Shown one piece after another: positions 1 through 6,485 of a stretch of 6,777 bases of DNA. A program made the translations under genes and the position numbers. The notes under the pieces are model-generated. The model made no database searches and had not been told where the DNA came from. It saw nothing but the letters and a program-made list of their open reading frames with translations. Within the stretch, counting starts at the first letter, position 1, and every line of letters starts with the position of its first letter. Location of the stretch: the NCBI GenBank assembly GCA_003527405.1, contig DPXH01000007.1:1-6777 (forward strand), in the 5' to 3' direction. The stretch is from Candidatus Sediminicultor tertius. Lineage in GTDB: Bacteria > Atribacterota > Phoenicimicrobiia > Phoenicimicrobiales > Phoenicimicrobiaceae.

Positions 1-84
1 GACCTGTATCCTTCGCCAAATGGGTGGCTTAATATCCTTTAAGGTAATCTTAAATTGATATACTTGATCAAATTTCTTTTTCAT
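1..84 (-). CDS. plasmid pRiA4b ORF-3 family protein, N-terminal fragment (cut by window edge)
   Basis: Only the first 28 codons lie in the window; the gene continues past base 1. The translation contains VYQFKITLKDIKPPIWRRIQ, which matches my recollection of the opening of plasmid pRiA4b ORF-3-like proteins (Y-x-hydrophobic-K-I-x-L, then PPIWRRIQV). The start is well supported: reverse-strand AGGAGGA (91-97 region) sits 6 bases before the ATG at 84-82. The biochemical function of this family is unknown; members are common in accessory DNA and plasmids and are sometimes annotated as IS1096 passenger TnpR-like, a name that does not establish a recombinase activity. It is divergent from the gene at 535. 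The family call rests on a short stretch, so the rest of the protein could hold other domains. Confidence 0.72.
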   Translation of the reverse strand, partial: MKKKFDQVYQFKITLKDIKPPIWRRIQV

Positions 85-141
85 AATTTTTCCTCCTCTT
101 ATAATTTAGGATTTTTATCGATAACTTTTTTAAAAGCTTTA

Positions 142-170
142 TATAAATAATATTCTCTAAAAAATTTCAA
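142..170 (-). promoter_or_regulatory. weak candidate sigma-70-type promoter for the leftmost gene
   Basis: On the reverse strand, TTGAAA (170-165) is followed after 17 bases by TTTATA (147-142), a partial match to the -35/-10 consensus. It would give a leader of roughly 50 bases before the start at 84. The surrounding DNA is so AT-rich that chance matches are expected, so this is only a candidate. Confidence 0.28.
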
Positions 171-251
171 AAATCCTCTTTTTTGGGTAAAAAATGATAA
201 AAATAAATTATCAGCTATTGGTTTTTAGATTTCGGTTAAATATTCATTTAC

Positions 252-279
252 TTAACAAATTCCACAATCAAAGTATAAT
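252..279 (+). promoter_or_regulatory. candidate sigma-70 promoter, distal, for the 187-aa gene
   Basis: TTAACA (252-257) and a consensus TATAAT (274-279) are separated by 16 bases. It faces the gene at 535, but the leader would be about 250 bases long. The site at 373-401 is closer and also plausible; both could be used, or neither. Confidence 0.38.
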
Positions 280-372
280 AAATTAACAAAAAGATTAATT
301 AATTGTGCTCAGCTCCATAAACATGAAGTGTAAAGGGGGTAAAAGAAATAAGAGAAAATTCCAGAGTTATAC

Positions 373-401
373 TTATTTAAATTGACTTGATATGTTATAA
401 T
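373..401 (+). promoter_or_regulatory. candidate extended -10 promoter, proximal, for the 187-aa gene
   Basis: TATAAT at 396-401 is preceded by TG at 393-394, giving a perfect extended -10 box (TGTTATAAT). The -35 is poor (TTATTT, 373-378, spacing 17), as is usual for extended -10 promoters. Transcription would begin near 408, leaving a leader of about 125 bases that holds the G-rich ribosome-site-like stretch at 426-432. The same TATGTTATA core recurs ahead of nfo. Confidence 0.5.
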
Positions 402-436
402 TACAAAAATAATGTGAGAAAAAGAGGGGGAGTCAA

Positions 437-523
437 GTAGAGAAATATCAAAAATATCAATCAATAAAAGATAGATTATTAACTGGAGTGAATAAAAATA
501 ATATTGTTTTTTATGGAGGTTAA
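437..523 (+). other. short open frame without a standard start codon, upstream of the 187-aa gene
   Basis: A strong Shine-Dalgarno-like AGGGGGAG (425-432) precedes an open frame that runs from GTA at 437 to TAA at 521-523 and would read VEKYQKYQSIKDRLLTGVNK and then NNIVFYGG. At the expected spacing there is GTA, not ATG, GTG or TTG. The only standard start in frame is GTG at 488. The frame's last codons (GGA GGT, 515-520) form the GGAGG ribosome site of the next gene, an arrangement typical of translational coupling. It could be a leader peptide, a small gene whose start has been lost, or chance. I do not recognise the peptide. Confidence 0.25.
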
Positions 524-534
524 AAATAATAGAA

Positions 535-1098
535 ATGCTCCCCAAGAAATTGATTAAAGAAGACAGGTTTGAAAGAGAGATTGAATACAAACTTTCAGAA
601 AAAGAAATCTGTAAAGCTTTTCTAAAGGAATATAATAAAAAGAATAAAAATGATTATCGTTTTGTTAGGTCAGGTGATCCTATTAAAGGAGAACCTTCTT
701 GTATTTGTACAGAGAATTTAAATATCGAACTTACCCCGGTATATTATAATAAAGAAGAAGCAAAAGCTGCCTGGGGATTAGTTAAATCAATGAAGAAACG
801 GAAGAAGGATAAAGAAAATAATCATAAGCATAAAGATAAAAAAGATTATTTAACCGATGCGAACCAGATGTTTTGTGATTCTTTAAATGAACGGATAAAT
901 AATAAAAATGAAAAAAAATATAATCATACTGGTAAATTATTTTTAATTATAGAAGAGGGAATAGGGTTAACCGAAAAGGAAGCAGTGGAGTATTATATTA
1001 ATCAGGGTAAAAAATTTACTAACAATATTTTTAGCGAAATCTGGCTGATGTTACAGTCAGCAGGGCATTATAAAATATATTTACTGGATAAAAAATAA
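535..1098 (+). CDS. hypothetical protein, 187 aa, possibly PD-(D/E)XK-nuclease-like
   Basis: I do not recognise a named family. The protein is lysine-rich and soluble, with no signal peptide or membrane segment. Residues 40-71 include SGDPIKGEPS, then NLNIELTPVYY (E65), resembling the core of many small PD-(D/E)XK-like hypothetical proteins, where a G-x-P-D strand is followed by an I-E-(V/L)-(T/K) strand; here the aspartate position of PD is S55 and the lysine position is T67. A charged linker (about 87-104) leads to a helix, a strand LFLIIEEG (135-142), and FSEIWLML (166-173) followed by YKIYLL (179-184), the usual end of such proteins. The nuclease link is inference only. Start choice is uncertain: GGAGG (515-519) is 15 bases from ATG 535, while in-frame ATA codons at 526 and 529 lie at better spacing. 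The gene is noticeably AT-richer than the repair genes to the right, hinting at a different origin. It converges on the membrane protein gene. Confidence 0.7.
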   Translation: MLPKKLIKEDRFEREIEYKLSEKEICKAFLKEYNKKNKNDYRFVRSGDPIKGEPSCICTENLNIELTPVYYNKEEAKAAWGLVKSMKKRKKDKENNHKHKDKKDYLTDANQMFCDSLNERINNKNEKKYNHTGKLFLIIEEGIGLTEKEAVEYYINQGKKFTNNIFSEIWLMLQSAGHYKIYLLDKK

Positions 1099-1200
1099 TT
1101 TCTTTCTGATTAAAAATGACGATGGATTGACTTTTTCAGAAAAAAGAGAAAGAGAAAAAGTTATAGCCTGCCACAAGTGGAAGCTGGGCAGAAGATATAT

Positions 1201-1815
1201 TTATTTTTCTGGTGTTTTTACAAACAAAAGAGGGAATACAATATCACTCAGGCAGCAGGGCACCCAGACAGAGAGAAATAGAAAAATAAAAATACCAACA
1301 TAGGTAAACCAGTTTAAAGTTTGCCCTATAGCCATAATAATATGAAAGAGTGAAGCCCATGTACTGAGGAGAACATGACCAAAGTGAGGGAATTTGGTAG
1401 ATGGTCTTAGGAATGCTATTCCAATACCAAGAAGAGCTAAGGGATTGACTAGCCACCATTTTTCAATAAAACCCAAATGAATCTCTCGTTGGGGCATATT
1501 GAGCAGAATTTCACCCAGATAAGGGATTAGCGAATCACTTAAGGTAGCTATCCCGATAGAACCCACATAGCCGATGAGGATTAAAATCCCCATATTACAT
1601 TTCTTTTTGTTGGGGTAGCATTGATAAAAATTATACATAGAAGCAGTAACCAGTGCACTTAAAAAAACATGGGTTGGGTGAAAGAAATAAAAAATATTAT
1701 AGGCAGCTTCGGGGGGTAGTTTTTGAAAAAATATTATCAGAATTATTCCGGTTGCAGCCCCGATAGCAGTAAAAGGCATATGCTCTTTTAATTCTTTTAG
1801 GATTTGTTTATACAT
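1201..1815 (-). CDS. unrecognised integral membrane protein, about six membrane segments
   Basis: I cannot assign a family. Hydrophobic segments are visible at about residues 14-31, 48-63, 75-92, 122-136, 147-164 and 169-189. There is no cleavable signal peptide; the N-terminus is short and lysine-rich (MYKQILKELKEH), suggesting it faces the cytoplasm. Polar residues cluster in and beside the segments: HPTH (46-49), D94 in LSDSLIP, E118 in FIEKWW, H144 and H147, H158, and PCCLSD (186-191). Such histidine, acid and cysteine sets can bind metal, but nothing here proves it. The start is supported by reverse-strand AGAGG (1822-1826), 6 bases before the ATG. The gene is convergent with the 187-aa gene and divergent from nfo, so it is probably a single-gene unit. 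Codon use and GC look like the repair genes, unlike the left part. Confidence 0.8.
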   Translation of the reverse strand: MYKQILKELKEHMPFTAIGAATGIILIIFFQKLPPEAAYNIFYFFHPTHVFLSALVTASMYNFYQCYPNKKKCNMGILILIGYVGSIGIATLSDSLIPYLGEILLNMPQREIHLGFIEKWWLVNPLALLGIGIAFLRPSTKFPHFGHVLLSTWASLFHIIMAIGQTLNWFTYVGIFIFLFLSVWVPCCLSDIVFPLLFVKTPEK

Positions 1816-1890
1816 TTCTTTCCTCTATTTTTTTTAAGCTTTTAAGCTAAAAAATTTTTTAGGCGACTAGAGTGTAAAGTTAATAATTAT

Positions 1891-1919
1891 TTAATTAGGT
1901 TATAGTAATATGTTATACT
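1891..1919 (+). promoter_or_regulatory. candidate extended -10 promoter for the nfo-mrfA-mrfB-radC run
   Basis: TATACT at 1914-1919 is preceded by TG at 1911-1912 (TGTTATACT), an extended -10 box. TTAATT at 1891-1896 sits 17 bases upstream as a weak -35. The start of transcription would fall near 1926, giving a leader of about 85 bases before the nfo start. No other site of comparable quality was seen between 1816 and 2011. Confidence 0.5.
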
Positions 1920-1997
1920 TATAGAAGTAGAGAAGTCAATAAAATATCTCGGTAATCTTTAATTTTTATGGGCAAAATTAAATAACCAAAGAAGAAG

Positions 1998-2003
1998 AGA
2001 GGA
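1998..2003 (+). promoter_or_regulatory. ribosome binding site that fixes the TTG start of nfo
   Basis: AGAGGA (1998-2003) lies 8 bases before TTG at 2012-2014. There is no in-frame ATG before codon 28, and the residues directly after the TTG (KIGCHVSIAGG) are the conserved first strand of endonuclease IV. This makes TTG the start. Confidence 0.75.
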
Positions 2004-2011
2004 AGCAGAGA

Positions 2012-2890
2012 TTGAAGATTGGATGCCATGTTTCTATCGCCGGGGGAATAGATAATTCTATTGTTCGAGCAGAGGAATTAGGATGTAGCACTATGCAGAT
2101 ATTCTCTAAAAATGCATCCACCTGGCGGGAGAAGATTTTAAAAAAAGACGAAGTAGAAAGGTTTAGAAAAAATTTAAAAAATTCTAATATTAACCCTGTT
2201 TTTATTCACACCTCTTATCTTATTAATTTGGCTTCTCCTTCAGATGAACTTTATTTCAAATCGATTAATGCATTTATTGAAGAGATGAAAAGAGCAGACC
2301 TTTTATTGCCTGTCCCTTATCTAATCATTCATCCGGGGGCCCATACCGGGGCAGGGGAGGAATACGGGATTCAGAGGATAATCAGAGCCCTTAATATAAT
2401 TTTAGAGAAAAGCGCGGATTTAGGTTTAAAGACGATGATATTATTAGAAGATACTGCTGGTTCGGGTACACATTTAGGTTATACTTTTAGGCAGTTAAAG
2501 AGAATGATAGAAGGGGCGAAAGATACAAAGAGGATAGGAATGTGTTTTGATACCTGTCATGCTTACGCTGCGGGATATGACCTTTCGCATCAGGAAGGGA
2601 TTGAACAGACTATAGAAGAGATTGATAAATATGTGGGCTTAGAACGATTAAGGGTGATACATCTTAATGATTCAAAATTTCCTTTGGGTTCCCGAAAAGA
2701 CAGGCATATGCATATTGGCAAAGGATATATGGGATTGGAAGGTTTTAGAGTGTTGGTGAATCATAAATATCTAAAAGACCTGCCTTTTATTCTGGAGACC
2801 CCCAAACATGACGAAAAAGATGATATAAGAAATATTAATTTAGTAAAGAGTTTGATACAGGGGACGGTTCTCTGTGTTAATTTGGTTTAA
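2012..2890 (+). CDS. nfo: deoxyribonuclease IV (endonuclease IV, AP endonuclease)
   Basis: The protein (292 aa) is a complete TIM-barrel AP endonuclease that cleaves DNA 5' to abasic sites in base excision repair; the family also incises some oxidised bases. All nine expected metal ligands for the three-zinc site are visible: H66 (FIHTSYL), H107 (IIHPGAH), E146 (LLEDTAG), D180 and H183 (CFDTCHA), H217 (VIHLND), D230 and H232 (KDRHMH), and E262 (LETPK). The N-terminal GCHVSIAGG and QIFSKN stretches are also typical. Translation starts at TTG. The last 12 residues (from L281) are encoded by the left arm and loop of the inverted repeat at 2851-2935, so the native C-terminus probably ended near residue 280 and was replaced by repeat sequence; no ligand is affected. 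It is the first gene of a same-strand repair run, 62 bases ahead of mrfA. Confidence 0.96.
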   Translation: MKIGCHVSIAGGIDNSIVRAEELGCSTMQIFSKNASTWREKILKKDEVERFRKNLKNSNINPVFIHTSYLINLASPSDELYFKSINAFIEEMKRADLLLPVPYLIIHPGAHTGAGEEYGIQRIIRALNIILEKSADLGLKTMILLEDTAGSGTHLGYTFRQLKRMIEGAKDTKRIGMCFDTCHAYAAGYDLSHQEGIEQTIEEIDKYVGLERLRVIHLNDSKFPLGSRKDRHMHIGKGYMGLEGFRVLVNHKYLKDLPFILETPKHDEKDDIRNINLVKSLIQGTVLCVNLV

Positions 2891-2935
2891 AATTTAAAAT
2901 TATTATTAACACAGAGAACCGTCCCCTGTATCAAA
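2851..2935. repeat. perfect 31-bp inverted repeat between nfo and mrfA
   Basis: The left arm (2851-2881) starts TTTGATACAGGGGACGGTTC and the right arm (2905-2935) is its exact reverse complement, ending CCCTGTATCAAA; the 23-base AT-rich loop is 2882-2904. The nfo stop codon (2888-2890) lies in the loop. No T-run follows the right arm, so this is not a standard intrinsic terminator. The right arm ends 3 bases before the GAGG ribosome site of mrfA (2939-2942). A perfect long hairpin at a gene end suggests a REP- or MITE-like mobile element; I recall GGGGACGGTTCTCTGT-type repeats from several low-GC genomes but cannot check this here. In RNA it would form a very stable stem and a possible RNase III or processing site. 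Confidence 0.93.
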
Positions 2936-2952
2936 GTTGAGGATTTAAATAA

Positions 2953-5235
2953 ATGCCGGTTGAGAGAATCTTAAATGAATTAAAAAAATATAATAAGGTA
3001 AGCTCTCGCTTTACTGACTGGAGGCATATTTCGGCTAAATCCGGAATTTATGAGGAGTTTCCGGAGTGGATAGAGGATAAGCTGATAGAGATTTTAAAAG
3101 AGAAAGGCATCAGTAAACTTTATTCTCATCAGGCTTCTGCCTTAGAATTTATAAGAAACCATAAGAATGTAGTAGTAGTTACCCCTACCGCCTCAGGCAA
3201 AACTCTTTGCTATAATCTGCCGGTATTGGATTCTATCTTAAAAAATGAAAATAGCCGGGCTCTTTATATGTTTCCCACTAAAGCTTTATCTCAAGACCAA
3301 TTAACTGAATTATATCAATTAGTATCGGCTTTAGATGAGGGGATTAAGACTTATACCTATGATGGAGATACTCCTTCTTCGGCTCGGCAGGCGATTCGTA
3401 AAAAAGGGCATATTGTGGTCACAAATCCGGATATGCTTCATTTGGGCATATTGCCTCATCATACCAAATGGATGGATTTCTTTGGAAATTTGAAATACGT
3501 GGTAATTGACGAGATTCATATTTATCGGGGGGTATTCGGAAGCCATCTGGCCAATGTAGTAAGGAGATTGAAGAGAATTTGCCGATTTTATGGCTCGAGC
3601 CCTCAATTTATCTGCTGTTCGGCGACTATCGCTAATCCCCGGGAGCTTTCTCAGAAGATTGTAGGAGAAGAATTTGTTTTAGTTGATAATAATGGTGCCC
3701 CGCAAGGCGAGAAACATTTTTTATTTTATAATCCTCCGGTAATTAATAAAGAATTAGGGATCAGGAAGAGTTTAATCAAAGAAGTAGCCCGTTTTGTGGC
3801 CTATTTTTTAAATTATGAAATTCAGACCATAATTTTTGCCCGGAGTCGTCTAACCACCGAAGTCCTGACCAGTTATTTAAAAGATTTTTTAGCTAAAACC
3901 GGAAGGCCCAAGGATATAATCCGAGGTTATAGAGGGGGTTATTTACCTAACCTAAGGCGTGAAATAGAAAAGGGTTTAAAAGATGGGGAAATAAAGGGAG
4001 TAGTAAGTACTAATGCCCTGGAGCTAGGGATAGATATCGGCCAACTTGATGCCTGTTTTATGGCCGGGTACCCCGGAACTATCTCCAGTACCTGGCAACA
4101 GGCCGGGAGGGCAGGACGCCGATCTAATAGTTCAATAGCTATCTTAGTTGCTTCCAGTAATCCTTTAGACCAGTTTGTAATAAATCATCCTGATTATTTC
4201 TTCGGAGAGTCACCGGAGAGTGCGGTTATCGACCCGGATAATTTGAGTATTTTAGTCAGTCATATCAGGTGTGCTTCTTTTGAATTACCCTTCGAAGAAG
4301 GAGAAGATTTCGGAACAAAAAAACTACGGGATGTTCTGGAATATTTAGAGAAAGAAGGCGTGCTTCATTGTGTGGAAAAGAAGTGGTATTGGATGAGCGA
4401 AGTCTATCCCACTGAAGAGATAAGCTTGCGTAGTGCCTCGGTAGATAATTTTGTAATTATCGATACCGCTGACCAACAGGAACAGGTTATAGGAGAAGTG
4501 GATAAGGCCAGTGTGCCCACCCTTATCTATGAGGGGGCTATTTATCTTCACGAAGGTGAGCAATATGCTATTCACAGGTTGGATTATCAGAATCAAAAGG
4601 CCTATGCCGAAAAAGTCAAAGTTAATTATTACACCGATGCCCAGGACGAAACTAATATAGAGGTTTTAGAGGTATTTGAAAAGGCTGAAGAATCAAATAT
4701 GGAGCATGCTTACGGGGAGGTGGCCATTACTACCGTTTCCACCTGTTATAAAAAGATAAAATTTTATACTCACGAAAATATTGGTTTTGGGGAAATATCT
4801 TTACCCCCGGAAGAGATGCGTACTACCGCTTATTGGCTTGCTTTGACCAATGATATTAGTGAGCTGTTAGAGGATCAGGAAAGTGAAGACACATCTTTTA
4901 ATTTAAGCAGCGGGCTTTTAGCTCTATCCAATATCCTTATCAATGTTGTTCCTTTATATGTAATGTGTGACCCTCAGGATGTCAGAGCGGTTTCGGAAGT
5001 TCGTTCCCCCTTTACCGGAAGGCCGACCATTTATATTTATGATAATTATCCCGGGGGAGTAGGATTTAGTGAAAAGATGTTTGAGCTGCGCAGGTCTTTA
5101 CTACAGGCGGCTCAGGAATTAATTCTTGGCTGCGGGTGTGAAAAAGGCTGCCCCTCCTGTGTGGGGCCTATTGATGAAGTGGGCATAAAGGGGAAAGAGA
5201 GTGCTCTTTTAATTTTAAGGGAGGCTTTGAGCTGA
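2953..5235 (+). CDS. mrfA: MrfA-type DEAH-family helicase (YprA family) with C-terminal cysteine cluster
   Basis: This superfamily 2 helicase (760 aa, close to the roughly 750 of B. subtilis MrfA/YprA) has every core motif: LYSHQ (56-60), Walker A TPTASGKT (77-84), FPTKALSQDQ (107-116), DEIH (186-189), SAT (223-225), IIFARSR (293-299), TNALELGID (353-361) and QQAGRAGRR (382-390). The C-terminal part has the DUF1998-type signature YDNYPGGVGFSEKMF and a zinc-binding-type cluster C727, C729, C733 and C736 (CGCEKGCPSC). In B. subtilis, MrfA works with MrfB in a UvrABC-independent pathway that repairs mitomycin C damage; the same role here is inferred from homology and synteny. The start ATG follows GAGG (2939-2942) by 10 bases. 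It is followed by mrfB after only 2 bases, so the two are surely co-transcribed. A long hairpin just upstream may affect its expression relative to nfo. Confidence 0.95.
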   Translation: MPVERILNELKKYNKVSSRFTDWRHISAKSGIYEEFPEWIEDKLIEILKEKGISKLYSHQASALEFIRNHKNVVVVTPTASGKTLCYNLPVLDSILKNENSRALYMFPTKALSQDQLTELYQLVSALDEGIKTYTYDGDTPSSARQAIRKKGHIVVTNPDMLHLGILPHHTKWMDFFGNLKYVVIDEIHIYRGVFGSHLANVVRRLKRICRFYGSSPQFICCSATIANPRELSQKIVGEEFVLVDNNGAPQGEKHFLFYNPPVINKELGIRKSLIKEVARFVAYFLNYEIQTIIFARSRLTTEVLTSYLKDFLAKTGRPKDIIRGYRGGYLPNLRREIEKGLKDGEIKGVVSTNALELGIDIGQLDACFMAGYPGTISSTWQQAGRAGRRSNSSIAILVASSNPLDQFVINHPDYFFGESPESAVIDPDNLSILVSHIRCASFELPFEEGEDFGTKKLRDVLEYLEKEGVLHCVEKKWYWMSEVYPTEEISLRSASVDNFVIIDTADQQEQVIGEVDKASVPTLIYEGAIYLHEGEQYAIHRLDYQNQKAYAEKVKVNYYTDAQDETNIEVLEVFEKAEESNMEHAYGEVAITTVSTCYKKIKFYTHENIGFGEISLPPEEMRTTAYWLALTNDISELLEDQESEDTSFNLSSGLLALSNILINVVPLYVMCDPQDVRAVSEVRSPFTGRPTIYIYDNYPGGVGFSEKMFELRRSLLQAAQELILGCGCEKGCPSCVGPIDEVGIKGKESALLILREALS

Positions 5236-5237
5236 TT

Positions 5238-6485
5238 ATGGACCTAAAGAGTCGATTGGAAAAGATTGACCAGTTAAAAAAGAATATAAATAAAATTACT
5301 CAATCACAAAAAAGGGAAAGCATACATATTGTAAATCAGGAAGTAAAGATAGAAGAAGTAGTATCAGGAAAATTTATCTCCACTCCTTTTGGGGAAAGCT
5401 TTATCCGGGAAAATTATTTCCCCAAAGATTATAGATGCGGGGAGGTTGAACTTTTTCAAATTTTTCAATCTTCTGCCAAAACTATTTCTAATTTAGCCAG
5501 AGATGACAGGTTAAAGGAAATAGATATCAACAAGACCGTCTTTTTGGATACCGAGACTACCGGATTGGCCGGAGGAGCCGGGACTTATATTTTTCTGGTG
5601 GGAGTAGGGTATTTTGAAGGAGACCAATTTTGTGTCCGGCAATATTTTATGCGGGATTATAATGAAGAGCGGGCCCTATTATCAGCGTTAAACGAACTGC
5701 TCGCTAATTTTAAAGCAGTAGTTACTTATAATGGTAAGACTTTTGACCTTCCTTTAATGGAAAGCCGTTATATCATGTCCGGGATGAAGATGAGTTTAAA
5801 AGACCCTTACCACTTTGACCTTCTTTACCCCGCCCGCCGTCTGTGGAAGAGAAGACTGGAGAATTGTTCCCTATCTACAGTAGAAAGAGATATACTGGGG
5901 GTAATCAGGGATGATGATGTACCGGGGTATCTTATCCCGGAGATTTATTTTAGATATTTACGGACTAAAAATGCCCGGGCGATAAAGCAGGTCTTTGAAC
6001 ATAATTTACAGGATATCATTTCTCTGGTAGCCCTGGTCAGCAGGATGTGTTTTCTAGTAGAAGACCCTTTGAATAATACCGAATACGGGATGGATATTTT
6101 CAGTATAGGCAAGATGTTTGATGAAGAGAGGGAATATGAGCAGAGCACCCACTATTATACGGAGGCCTTAAAACACAATTTAGCAGAGGAAGAGGCCTTG
6201 GAGATATTAAGATTAGCTTCTTTTGCTTACAAAAGGCAGGGGAAATGGAAAGAAGCAGAAGAAATATGGAAAGAGATAATAAAAAGAAGTCGAGAATTTA
6301 TCTATTATCCTTACGAAGAATTAGCTAAATATTACGAACACCATTTAAAAAATTATCAAAAAGCAGAGACGGTGGTAAAAGAAGCTCTAAATATTGAAGA
6401 AAATATTTTTCTAAGGGAAAAATTACAATATCGTTTAAATCGAATAAAATGTAAACTTTTGTGCCAGGCACAAAAATTGTCATAA
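5238..6485 (+). CDS. mrfB: MrfB-type DEDDh 3'-5' exonuclease with TPR-like C-terminus (YprB family)
   Basis: The protein (415 aa) has an RNase H-fold exonuclease domain at about 100-275. The acidic metal-binding residues are D104 and E106 (FLDTETTGL), D170 (YNGKTFDLP) and D259 with H255 (EHNLQD), a DEDDh set as in B. subtilis MrfB, the partner of MrfA in mitomycin C lesion repair. Residues about 291-400 form helical TPR-like repeats (YEQSTHYYTEAL, WKEAEEIWKEI, YQKAETVVKEAL), likely for protein contacts. It starts 2 bases after the mrfA stop. The ribosome site AAGGGAGG (5217-5224) is 13 bases from ATG 5238; an in-frame CTG at 5232 has tighter spacing, so a start two codons earlier is possible. 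The last nine residues (LLCQAQKLS) come from the palindromic repeat at 6457-6522, which also supplies the stop; the native end was probably near residue 406. Confidence 0.94.
   Translation: MDLKSRLEKIDQLKKNINKITQSQKRESIHIVNQEVKIEEVVSGKFISTPFGESFIRENYFPKDYRCGEVELFQIFQSSAKTISNLARDDRLKEIDINKTVFLDTETTGLAGGAGTYIFLVGVGYFEGDQFCVRQYFMRDYNEERALLSALNELLANFKAVVTYNGKTFDLPLMESRYIMSGMKMSLKDPYHFDLLYPARRLWKRRLENCSLSTVERDILGVIRDDDVPGYLIPEIYFRYLRTKNARAIKQVFEHNLQDIISLVALVSRMCFLVEDPLNNTEYGMDIFSIGKMFDEEREYEQSTHYYTEALKHNLAEEEALEILRLASFAYKRQGKWKEAEEIWKEIIKRSREFIYYPYEELAKYYEHHLKNYQKAETVVKEALNIEENIFLREKLQYRLNRIKCKLLCQAQKLS
6457..6475. repeat. 19-bp palindrome in the mrfB 3' end (core GTGCCAGGCAC)
   Basis: TTTTGTGCC (6457-6465) and GGCACAAAA (6467-6475) are perfect inverted arms around a central A. 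The palindrome lies inside the mrfB reading frame and encodes most of its last residues. Its core is the exact reverse complement of the core of the following repeat (GTGCCTGGCAC, 6498-6508... centred on 6502), so the two cores can also pair with each other over 11 bases. The two are probably parts of one composite repeat unit. Confidence 0.85.

Larger units (their letters stand above)
85..534. other. AT-rich divergent intergenic region
   Basis: About 450 bases separate the two divergent starts. The region is very AT-rich and has no convincing long gene; the minus-strand open frame at 309-590 is low-complexity, has no ribosome site and overlaps the 187-aa gene, so it is not called. Listed separately are candidate promoters on both strands and a short open frame at 437-523. 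A 9-bp inverted repeat (AGGATTTTT at 108-116, AAAAATCCT at 169-177) lies in the presumed leader of the left gene. In such AT-rich DNA it may be chance. I see no tRNA, riboswitch or CRISPR-like structure here. Confidence 0.6.

Noticed and set aside
323..385. Plus-strand frame of 20 codons starting ATG AAG TGT
   Set aside because: No Shine-Dalgarno before the ATG, very short, and lies upstream of the best promoter at 373-401.
382..401. TTGACT at 382-387 as -35 partner of TATAAT at 396-401
   Set aside because: The spacer is only 8 bases, far too short; the extended -10 reading is preferred.
309..590. Minus-strand open frame of 93 codons
   Set aside because: It is rich in Ile, Leu, Phe, Tyr and Ser, as expected from AT-rich DNA read backwards, has no ribosome site, and overlaps the start of the plus-strand gene.
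1130..1191. Possible terminator hairpins between the convergent genes (ACTTTTTC/GAAAAAGT at 1130-1161; CTGCC/GGCAG at 1168-1191)
   Set aside because: The first stem is almost all A-T with a 16-base loop; the second has only 5 base pairs with a 14-base loop. Neither is followed by a clean T-run.
1244..1459. Second minus-strand frame inside the membrane protein gene
   Set aside because: It is an alternative frame of the same strand; the 204-aa frame has coherent membrane segments and a good ribosome site.
1831..1860. AAGCTT-based inverted repeat with A and T runs ahead of the membrane protein gene
   Set aside because: The loop would be only 2 bases with a bulge, the stem is GC-poor, and no gene ends here for it to terminate.
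2851..2935. Intrinsic terminator for nfo
   Set aside because: The stem is long and perfect but no T-run follows it; instead the mrfA ribosome site comes within 4 bases, and the same strand continues with repair genes.
3331..3606. Minus-strand open frame inside mrfA (also those at 4345-4596, 5945-6148 and 6325-6507)
   Set aside because: They are antisense to strongly conserved helicase and exonuclease motifs, have no ribosome sites and show no recognisable protein features.
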